Shown here piece after piece: positions 9,640 to 17,285 of a stretch of DNA of 64,000 nucleotides (within the stretch, counting starts at the first letter, position 1; every line of letters starts with the position of its first letter). The stretch comes from Epithemia pelagica (Eukaryota; Bacillariophyta; Bacillariophyceae; Surirellales; Surirellaceae). The stretch spans positions 5,952,001 through 6,016,000 of the forward strand of contig OX337229.1 of NCBI GenBank assembly GCA_946965045.2. The letters are read 5' to 3'. The position numbers and the translations under genes are program-made. The notes beneath the pieces were generated by a model. That model was not told where the DNA came from. It made no database searches and saw only the letters and a program-made list of their open reading frames with translations.

Positions 9640-11480
9640 ATGGGTCAGCAGAGAAACTCTTGGTGGCGGCAACCCATACGACCGTCGAAGGAGAAAGAAT
9701 AATAGTGGCTTTTGAGAGCAATGAAAACAAACTAGACTTTTGCTTCTATCGAGACAAAGACGACTACACCAGGTACACCGCCGACAAGGCACTGGGCCGA
9801 ATCAAGGGAAACAGGGACGAATTCAAGAAATTTTGCGAGTCGCAGCTCCTACTTATCCAAGATAGCGATAAGAATGGCGTTCTCCCCACAAAAAGGACCT
9901 ACGTTCAAGTCCATGGCGTCAATGAATTTGACAATCTAGACAGCGACATTCGAAAAGACAAATCGTATGCGTTGGTGGTGGCGGGAGAAAGCGGCAGTGG
10001 TAAATCAGTATTTTCTTGCCTTGAATCAATGGAGCGTGGTTTTATCCCTATATACATGTTGCTACGCTTGCGGAAAAACAAAAGGGAGAACGAGGGAGAG
10101 GACAAGAAAGGGGACGAAGAATTCAAGAAGGAGGAGACAGGAGAAGAAAAGAACCAGATGGGGCACAATGCTTCCGAGGTCTACACCAGGAAACCAGAAA
10201 GCGAGTTTAATGGCAGGAAACCAAACAATGAGTTTCCACACATACATAAGTTTTTGCAGGGGGTCCTAAACGTTCACAAAGAAAAGAGCAGCAATCATAT
10301 TGATGTCATCGATAGCTTGAAGACCAACCTCAGCGCATCACGAAACAAATGGGCGAGGGAGATTCTCAAACAAGCTTTCGAGCAATTTTGTGAAGGCGAT
10401 GCAAACGCCCAATCATGGAGCGAAGGTCGTTGGTCGAGTGATGCATTGCCAAGTAAGGTTGCACTGATTCTTGATGAGGCAACGGATATTGATCTGGTCG
10501 AGGGCTTGATTGACACTGTGAGGCAGACGTACCGCGAGATGGATGGTTTAGTTAAGGAACGTATCATTCTGGTCCTGGTGGGCACTGGTTTGGATTTAAT
10601 CCGTGATGGCAATCAGGTAGGAACAAACCCTGCCTAAAGTAGGCTAATTCGAATGAAAGGACCAGATCTGCTGCATCTTGAAAAGACAGGCGTGATAAAA
10701 CCAGAAATAAGTCGGGTAGTATCCAACGGGCTGTTCTCTCGAGTTCTCCAGACCAACTCAAGAATGCTCTTTAGAGGGATCCTCCCCGTTCTTCGACAAG
10801 GTTTTCACTCAGTCGACGGTGACTTTGATCCTCAAACGAAGAAAAGACGATACGAGGAGAGACTGAAGGCCATTGCATCGTTTGGCCCACTCATGGATTA
10901 CGGGGTCAGGTTCTTTGTCACCCAGAATATTATGGGTGACTTGTCCTCGAATAGGCGGGATGAGTTGTTGGCCGAATCCTTTGTGTATCATCTCTCGACG
11001 GCGATTGGAGCACCATTGAGAGAACACGCAGCTGTCTCGAGAATTCAACAGATTGAGCTAGAGAAAGTGAAAAACCTCAGGAAGCCTTCAAACGAGATCT
11101 TCAAAGTGGGCCAGGGCCTTGCTGTCAAGTCCGGTACCTCAGCAGCTCTCAAATACATGTCCTGTTTTGGTTTAACCTGTCCTATCCGACCTTCATTTGG
11201 CAATGAGTTGGAAGAGTTGACAGCTTTACATTACCAGCGTTTAATGGAAATTCAAGGATATTGCCCGCGGCGTGTCACGCTACGGTATGCATGGCCACCC
11301 AAGTCCAACAAACGTGATGGCAGTATTACCGACGCGGTTATCAATGATCTGAAAGAGAAGCTAGCAAAGCAATCGGAGATGGAGCTGCCTAACCTTTCGG
11401 TCGGACAAGAAGATGGTCGGGAGTGCATTGTCTTTTCCCAAGGAACAGCTTCTGCGCAAGGTGGGGTTGTCCTTGTTCTT
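9640..11480 (+). pseudogene. Gene A copy 1: 5'-truncated Crinkler-like P-loop NTPase
   Basis: Homologous to gene A copies at 20778, 28470, 36268 and 37204 but lacking the SINE, presequence and first about 170 residues; it begins at YGSAEKLL, fused to reversed gene B sequence. It keeps an intact Walker A (GESGSGKS, about 9985-10008), a Lys/Glu-rich insert, a Walker B-like stretch (KVALILDEATD) and the 'LVLVGTGLDLI' strand typical of Crinkler NTPases. A single-base change turns the Tyr codon of 'NPAY' into TAA at 10635-10637. Like copies 2 and 3 it is cut at the palindrome boundary (11484) before the nuclease-like domain. Not functional as a full protein. Confidence 0.8.
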
Positions 11481-11483
11481 CCA

Positions 11484-11498
11484 ACCCCCAGCGGGGGT
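11484..11498. repeat. Boundary palindrome ACCCCCAGCGGGGGT
   Basis: Marks the junction where gene A sequence ends and gene B sequence (opposite strand) begins; identical copies at 9044 and 30919, one-base variant at 23227. The fifth gene A copy lacks it at the equivalent position and continues into its nuclease-like domain. Confidence 0.8.
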
Positions 11499-11619
11499 AG
11501 CTTATAGTAGGGTGTAATCCCTCGTCGTGAGCTCGTTGATGTTGTGTCTGCAATAGGGAGACAACCATTCCATTCGAAAAGCAAAGTTCAGGTTTTGGGA
11601 TAGGGTAACCTACACACTT

Positions 11620-12429
11620 CTACAGATGAGCGAATCGGGTCTTTATTTTTTCAAGGAGCGGATGCGTCCCTTCGATTCCGGCGAACCGAACGTGCAACTT
11701 CGTTTTAGATCGGAAGAAAGCAGCAGTCGATGCTGGTCCGGGAACCTCTAAGTTTGTTGAATGTGGTGTTAGAAAAACAAGATAACTGAAATACTTTGTG
11801 GACTTTGACGCCGACACCAACAAGTTCTGCCATTGTTTGTAAAGCTGCGTCTCACAAATTGGACGATCCTGGAGCAATTGGATTGTGCACCGAACAAAGT
11901 AGGTGTATAGCGTAGTTTCAGTCCTTCTTGCAATGATGAAATCAATGCCTCTGTATTGTCGGTTGAAAGGGACAATAACAAGTACCTCAATATTCGATGA
12001 CCACTCGATGGTCTCGGGCACCGCTTCGTCTCCTCCAGGAACATCGAGCACCAACTTCGTTGCAGCTTCCAGGCTCACAGTCGATGGTGACGTTCTTCCT
12101 CCTCCTGGAATCTTGGTGAAAGGCAAACGAACTCTATGTTGACCACGCCATATGATGGCAAAGCAATCCTCCACAATTCGACCCCTTGCTCCGGAATCCA
12201 GTGTCATAAGATTCGGGTTGTCAAGCAATTGTAGAAGATAGCGTTCGTAGTCTCCCTGTCGCAAGCGCATCGTGGCGATAACCTCAGCTGCAAAACCCTC
12301 ACGATGTTCCGCAATAAAGAAACGACCATTGATGTCTTTGTCGACAAAGAAATAGTCCCCATCAAGAGTAGAACCAAAGAAACAGTCTCCCTCGTGTACT
12401 TTTCGGGTCGAATCAGCGGCCATCTGCAA
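11620..12429 (-). CDS. Gene B copy 1, downstream part: putative PD-(D/E)XK-type nuclease domain
   Basis: About 269 residues open in the same frame as, and directly downstream of, the NTPase frame at 12436-13452, separated by one TAA. The strand-rich segment YRGIDFIIARR...TYFVRCTIQ has the hydrophobic-Asp, then strand with polar residues, pattern of restriction-endonuclease-fold domains found at the end of Crinkler-type proteins, but no clear (D/E)xK is present, so catalytic activity is uncertain. The downstream part has no convincing ATG at its head (first Met is three codons after the linker), which favours a single ancestral protein or readthrough over an independent gene. Confidence 0.5.
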   Translation of the reverse strand: MQMAADSTRKVHEGDCFFGSTLDGDYFFVDKDINGRFFIAEHREGFAAEVIATMRLRQGDYERYLLQLLDNPNLMTLDSGARGRIVEDCFAIIWRGQHRVRLPFTKIPGGGRTSPSTVSLEAATKLVLDVPGGDEAVPETIEWSSNIEVLVIVPFNRQYRGIDFIIARRTETTLYTYFVRCTIQLLQDRPICETQLYKQWQNLLVSASKSTKYFSYLVFLTPHSTNLEVPGPASTAAFFRSKTKLHVRFAGIEGTHPLLEKIKTRFAHL

Positions 12430-12435
12430 GTAGAC

Positions 12436-13452
12436 TTACGCTTGCTGCCTGGACGCATCGGTTGCATTCGTGAGTAAATCCTCCGCCAAATCTTGTGCAA
12501 GGTTGGCAATCGATACTAGTACCCCTTTTAGTCTCTCTGCTGCCACCTGAAAGGGTATCCCAGCTAGATCTGCGGCGGTGATTCCCGTTTCAGATGTGTG
12601 AGGGGCTAATAAGGCAGCCTCCGCAGGTGTGATTTTTTGCGAATAGCGAGGAAGGGAATGAATGCGACTTGCAAAAACCGACGAGAACCTGTTGCTTGTT
12701 GATGAAGACATGATCACGATAATGCGAGAGCCGCTCAAATTGCATATATCATCGACAGTTGAATCGAAGAAATCCCTTGGTTCATTCTTCATTTGGTCGA
12801 TCACAACGAGCAGTGTCTTGTTATTTAATTCTGCGAACGCAATACACTCCAGTAACATGTCATAAAGACTGACATTGCGAGTCAGCTCCTTGTACCCTGA
12901 AAGCTCTGCAATCTGACAGCCTTGATAGAAGGCCCTCGCCAAGCTTATTTTCAGAGGCTCTGTTTGAGTTGGACATGCTGGCAAGTACACGACGAGGTAA
13001 TCACTATCGAAGCAGTACTTGGTGGCCAAAAAATGAAGAAAAGTCGACTTGCCAAATCCTTGTGGTCCTGTGATACCAAAGAATTGCCGTTGCGACGGTA
13101 TAATCGTTGCTTCGTACTGTGAGAAGAGAGGCTGACGGATCAGCAAGCACAACTCCTCTTCCAACCGAACTCTGTTTCGTTGCGTCCGTAGCACTTTTGG
13201 TAAAGTTGTTGGAGCAATAAGAGAGGAATCATCATTCCCATTCCGGATTGTTCGTAATTCATTTGACACCCGTCGCCACTCCAACAAAACCTGAGCTGTT
13301 TCTGTGCTTGTTCCGCTGATGAAGTTGTCTAGTTTCTCGTTGTACTTGTCCACCAGCTGTTGCTTCTGGATCACCTCTTGAAGCGACGCCGCCGACCAGC
13401 GTTCTAGCTCAGCCAGTTTCCCTCTTACGACATTGCGTTCCGTAGTGTCCAT
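12436..13452 (-). CDS. Gene B copy 1, upstream part: Crinkler-like P-loop NTPase
   Basis: The start at 13452 (MDTTER) is chosen because homology between the three copies is strong from here while the sequence further upstream differs. An N-terminal coiled-coil-like region (about 1-90) is followed by Walker A GPQGFGKST (near residue 150), the strand YLVVYLPA, and Walker B-like KTLLVVIDQMKN with Asp-Gln. This matches NTPases of Crinkler (CR) effectors and related transposon-derived proteins ('GxxGxGKSTFL..L'). The frame ends in TAA at 12438-12436. Known CR proteins continue into a nuclease, and the same frame does so after the stop. Gene C starts divergently 490 bp away. Function in a diatom is not known. 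Confidence 0.65.
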   Translation of the reverse strand: MDTTERNVVRGKLAELERWSAASLQEVIQKQQLVDKYNEKLDNFISGTSTETAQVLLEWRRVSNELRTIRNGNDDSSLIAPTTLPKVLRTQRNRVRLEEELCLLIRQPLFSQYEATIIPSQRQFFGITGPQGFGKSTFLHFLATKYCFDSDYLVVYLPACPTQTEPLKISLARAFYQGCQIAELSGYKELTRNVSLYDMLLECIAFAELNNKTLLVVIDQMKNEPRDFFDSTVDDICNLSGSRIIVIMSSSTSNRFSSVFASRIHSLPRYSQKITPAEAALLAPHTSETGITAADLAGIPFQVAAERLKGVLVSIANLAQDLAEDLLTNATDASRQQA

Positions 13453-13943
13453 GGTAATTGTTCTTAATGGGGTAGGTGTAGGGGCCCTATCCCTATGGGA
13501 CCCCAAAATGCCTTAACTTTCAAATTTTGGTGATACAGACGCGTTCTACACTATTGGTTTGAGGTCTATGACTCGGTTGACAGGTTTGAAGTGTCCAAAT
13601 AGGTGTGCACAACAACCTGTGCAACACCATGGTCCGCGTTGTTATCGTGGTGAGATATGTGCTCTTGGGTGGAGATTCCGTCGCGCCGTATCCATGTCCG
13701 TGGGGAATTGGCGCACGCCCGTAGGTTGCGATGCCGGCGCCATAGCCCAATCGCAGGACTGGAAACTGGAAGAACTGGAAAGGCGCCACACGCCACAGGC
13801 ATTCGGTCGGTGTCAAATTCTTCCAGTTCAACTCTTATTTTTTTGTATCTACCTACCATTTTTTAGGAGTATCTGTCACACGCACCGTCAAACAGTTTTT
13901 GGTGTTGTCCCACTTTCGTTGCTAACGATCTTTCTCTTTTACC
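13453..13943. promoter_or_regulatory. Shared divergent upstream region of genes B and C, copy 1
   Basis: About 490 bp between the divergent start codons of B (-) and C (+), repeated in all three units. Unit 2 has lost about 95 bp of it next to gene B. No defined motif could be assigned; a bidirectional promoter is an inference from layout. Confidence 0.4.
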
Positions 13944-14648
13944 ATGGCCAATAACTATAACATGAATATTCCTAGCACCGTTGGGTTGGCGGATGCGGAC
14001 GCGGCTGCTATTTGTGGACCACCAGCAGCCCCTATCGTCGCCGGGAATCGTCGGAACTTGGCGGACCTTACCAATGCCATGGCCGAAACGCGCGCCCGAA
14101 AGCACCTCAAGGAGACGAGCGATGCATCTGTATCAAACGCAGAGGTATCCCAATCGGTTGTTCGTGAGACGGCCGTGGCAGTTGAGCTTGCCGCAGGCGC
14201 TTACCCCAACGCCGGAGCTCCGGCTTGGGCGGCAGGGTTGATAGCAGATGTGCAAGCCCTTACCGCAATTGTGCAAACACTTACCGCAAATGTGCAAGCA
14301 CTTGCCGCAAATGTGCAAGCCATGGATGCTCGCATGCGTCTCTCGACTGCCCAACGGTGGAATCATCGGAACCACGCGACGGGTGGAAATTTCCAGCAGC
14401 TTGTCAAGGTCGTTGCGAATGTGGGGCCTCCCTTACCGGGACAGGGGGCGCAGAATCCGCCCACTGCGGCGGTCGGGACTGTGTACCCGATCGAATTTGC
14501 CCCGGCCAATGCCAACGATTTGGGAGACATGACATGTGCACAAATGAGTCGATTGGCAGAATGGGCGAACGATCACTTCGGTATTGTGGCAGGAGACCCC
14601 GTTGAGGTACAACGAAACAAACTTCTCCATCACTATTTGTACGAGTGA
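13944..14648 (+). CDS. Gene C copy 1: heptad-repeat protein of unknown function (short form)
   Basis: 234 residues from ATG in a good context (ACCATGGCC). The N-terminus is Ala/Pro-rich, then RKxxKET basic residues, then four heptads of the form VQALTAN (VQALTAI, VQTLTAN, VQALAAN, VQAMDAR) predicted as a short amphipathic or coiled-coil helix encoded by 21-bp repeats. The C-terminal about 110 residues (YPIEFAPANANDLGDM..., LAEWANDHFGIV, NKLLHHYL) look like a compact helical domain I do not recognise. Copies 2 and 3 have exactly four more heptads. Codon use looks like the neighbours and the frame is open in all three copies, which suggests selection. Confidence 0.6.
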   Translation: MANNYNMNIPSTVGLADADAAAICGPPAAPIVAGNRRNLADLTNAMAETRARKHLKETSDASVSNAEVSQSVVRETAVAVELAAGAYPNAGAPAWAAGLIADVQALTAIVQTLTANVQALAANVQAMDARMRLSTAQRWNHRNHATGGNFQQLVKVVANVGPPLPGQGAQNPPTAAVGTVYPIEFAPANANDLGDMTCAQMSRLAEWANDHFGIVAGDPVEVQRNKLLHHYLYE

Positions 14649-15418
14649 AACAACACAGGTACCGTCCGATGAAGGGCCCTCGAGAAGGAGTTTGGTTCGA
14701 AAGGTGTTCCGGGATAGGGATTGTTTACCCAAGCGAAGCAACAGACTCTCGGACGGTTGGATCCAATACTATAATAGTATAACTATAATAGAGTGAGAAC
14801 AAAGGGCCCACACTAGTTTTCTTCTCTCGCTTTCTGGTTGGTTTCGTTCCTCCAGGGTGTTGTGGTTCTTCTTTTTTCTCTCTCTCTCTCTGTGTCTCGG
14901 GTTGGGGGGAGGGCGCCACAATAACCGAGCTTTTGGGCGCGGACTCCCACAACAATGGAGATCACTGGAACATGCGCGCGGACACACAGACACGTCTTGT
15001 GCTTCTGCATCTTTGTTTGTCCATGGATATTCCCATCAGTATATCGGATGCGGCCCTGTGATTATGGTAGTATCATCATGACTGCCATCAGCAGAGAGTG
15101 ACATATTACAAAAGGACAAGACCCGCGCATCTAGTAACCTTGGGTTGTTCCAAAGATGTAAATCAATAAATCACGGAACCTGTGTCCCATACTGCCCCAC
15201 CACGAATGACCCTCTCCCTCCCTCGTCTTGTGTGTCTGTATGTATACGGAACCCTGCCAAACAAAAAAGTCCCAGCACAGAGGTCGAGTCTCTCGTGAGT
15301 ATCGGGTGTACCGACAGCAGTGCGGATCCAGGGCGGTGGATCCGCATGACAACCAACCACGCATTTGGCTGCTGGTGTTCTTTTCTGTTTCGTTTGGGGA
15401 ATGTTGGGACTGCGCTGA
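14649..15418. other. Intergenic region between convergent genes C and D, copy 1
   Basis: 770 bp; presumed 3' UTRs of both genes. Nothing recognisable apart from short TC-rich tracts near 14870-14895. The equivalent regions in units 2 and 3 are at 26339-27123 and 34137-34921. Confidence 0.5.
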
Positions 15419-16255
15419 TTATTTTGTTTGGTTGGGTGGCTCATTCCTTGTGGGTGACTGGGTCGATTCGGGGTGTTGTGGTTGTTGCTGTTGTGGTTGT
15501 TGTGGTGGTTGGGGTCGTAGGATTTGATTGTGTTGGTGTTGGACTCGATCGTATTGATCGTAGACCAAACTTTGTTGGAGTAAATTGGATAACAGGACGG
15601 ACGAACAAGTCGATGGATCATAGGCTTGTTGTTGTAGTTGTTGTTGCAGTCCAATGCCTTGTTCGGCCCGACTTTTAAAGTCCATGCCTTGACGAGCCCA
15701 TTCTTCTTCGGCAATGGCACCAATGGTATGCTGCGTCGGAGCCATGAGATGTTCCAGGCTCGAGGAGGAGTGTGGAGCGGCTGTACTACTACTACTGCTG
15801 CTGTCGTCCAAAAAGGAAGAAGAAGACGAAGACACTGCCGCAGAATCCATGAGAGACGAGGTGGCACCGGCAGCCAGTGCCGACGCGGTCGACGTTGTTG
15901 TTGTTGTCAGTGGTGGATTTGCCGGTCCCAATCGTGTGACGGGCCGCGAATGTTGGTTGGCCCCACTCGGTACGGTGGATCCCAATTGTCGTCCCATGAC
16001 GGGTCGCATCAAGGTGGATGTCACTTCGGCTCGGACGGCATCCAAATCCCGTAATCCCGACCGGAACTGATTTTGCATGACTGACATTTCATTCTTGCTG
16101 GCAAATTGATCGGCCCGAGCTTGAGCGCCTTGGACCAAGCCCACCAAACGGCCCACTTGACGACCCACCCAATGGGCGGCACGGGGAATATCACGCTTGC
16201 CGGACATGGCAAACCCAACTCCGGCCATAACTCCCAATTCCATCCACGTAAACAT
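15419..16255 (-). CDS. Gene D copy 1: TatA/TatB-like protein
   Basis: 278 residues. The N-terminus, MFTWMELGVMAGVGFAMSGK then RDIPRAAHWVGRQVGRLVG, follows the Tat plan: short N-tail, hydrophobic helix, a hinge with basic residues and Pro, then an amphipathic helix. In TatA/TatB this forms the pore or receptor element of twin-arginine translocation. The remainder is Ser/Thr/Gln/Pro low complexity (runs of S, then LRPQPPQQPQQQQ) with one conserved helix (EEEWARQGMDFKSRAEQGIGLQQQL). No plastid-type presequence is evident, so a mitochondrial or other membrane location is possible. The resemblance is by pattern only; a plain tail-helix membrane protein is the alternative. Near-identical copies at 27124 and 34922. 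Confidence 0.5.
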   Translation of the reverse strand: MFTWMELGVMAGVGFAMSGKRDIPRAAHWVGRQVGRLVGLVQGAQARADQFASKNEMSVMQNQFRSGLRDLDAVRAEVTSTLMRPVMGRQLGSTVPSGANQHSRPVTRLGPANPPLTTTTTSTASALAAGATSSLMDSAAVSSSSSSFLDDSSSSSSTAAPHSSSSLEHLMAPTQHTIGAIAEEEWARQGMDFKSRAEQGIGLQQQLQQQAYDPSTCSSVLLSNLLQQSLVYDQYDRVQHQHNQILRPQPPQQPQQQQPQHPESTQSPTRNEPPNQTK

Positions 16256-16329
16256 GATGATGAGACACTGTTATATAATAGAGTGTGTGCAATGGCAAGG
16301 AGAGAATAATGATGTAGTATCAACAACAG

Positions 16330-17256
16330 GAACACCACCTATATCTGCAACCAAGGTTCATTTTTCGGGTCAGCCCCAATCCCGATGGGTAAAATGGTTT
16401 CAACGCATCTCGTCACGCCGGCAGAATCACTATAAATCACTATTGTAAATTTTGTAGGATACGGTTGTATGTACGTTATTCTAGTCTTGAATAAGCTTAT
16501 GTATTCGAACATCCACAAGACTATTTCAGAATGAGAAAAATCTAGCGAGCGAGCCTGCGTCGTGGTTTTTGTATTCATCGGATACAAAATATGTATAAAA
16601 TGTATCCAATGGATACATGGGTACAACTGGGGACAAAGGGGGTACAGTTCGTTCAAAAGGGTACATAGTTCATCCTTCGCCGAATGTACCCCTGTATCCG
16701 TTTGGTACAAAAGGATACGTATTTTATCATATTTGGTAAATATGGACCTAACGGATGACTGACAGGTTCATATTTTGGGTTGCATCTCGTCACGCCGGCA
16801 AAATCACTGAAACTCACTGTAAATATTGTAGGACTATTTAAAATCTAGCGAGCGAGCCTGCGTCGTGGTTTTTGTATCCATCGGATACAAAATATGTATA
16901 AAATGTATCCAATGGATACATGGGTACAACTGGGGACAAAGGGGGTACAGTTCGTTCAAAAGGGTACATAGTTCATCCTTCGCCGAATGTACCCCAGACT
17001 TGGTCCTGTATCCGTTTGGTACAAAAGGATACATCTTTTATCAAATTTGTTAAATAAGGGCCTAGTAGCCGGTGACTCACAGGTGTCCTTGTTGATTACT
17101 TAGCCGTCATGTATTAAATGCGATTTCTATTTAGTCTTGCAGGTCGCGAACATGATGTTTGCTACCGGACTGCTGTCGCGCGACCAGTTCTTTCGTCACC
17201 TAGCACCTAGCCCACAGACGATTTTTGTTCCTAAGATACAAATATCGGTGGTGTTC
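16330..17256. mobile_element. 927-bp non-autonomous TIR element (MITE-like) with CAG target duplication
   Basis: Ends are inverted repeats: the left end GAACACCACCTATATCTG matches the reverse complement of the right end at 16 of 18 positions. CAG flanks both sides (16327-16329 and 17257-17259). Units 2 and 3 have an empty site at the same place (CAACAACAGATCTATTGGG, near 28030 and 35829) with a single CAG. There is no coding frame; the interior contains two tandem 300-380-bp repeats rich in GGATAC/GTATCC. Confidence 0.85.
16405..17080. repeat. Two tandem internal repeats with many GGATAC/GTATCC motifs
   Basis: Unit a starts at 16405 and unit b at 16782 (both GCATCTCGTCACGCCGGCA). Each contains the same about 200-bp core with several GGATAC and GTATCC hexamers arranged as inverted pairs. 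Unit a carries about 80 extra bases. Confidence 0.8.
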
Positions 17257-17285
17257 CAGATCTATTGGGATGATGTATCATCCCA

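Noticed and set aside
12420-12436. 16-bp intron (GTAAGT...CAG) joining the two halves of gene B
   Set aside because: Removal would shift the frame, the length is implausible for a diatom intron, and copy 3 lacks the GT.
15163-15867. Frame of about 235 codons overlapping gene D on the same strand (also in units 2 and 3)
   Set aside because: Overlaps gene D out of frame; composition is the shifted reading of its Gln/Ser tracts and 3' flank.
16405-17080. CRISPR-like array or LTR pair
   Set aside because: Only two long repeats, inside a TIR element; no regular short spacers and no LTR-type ends or primer site.
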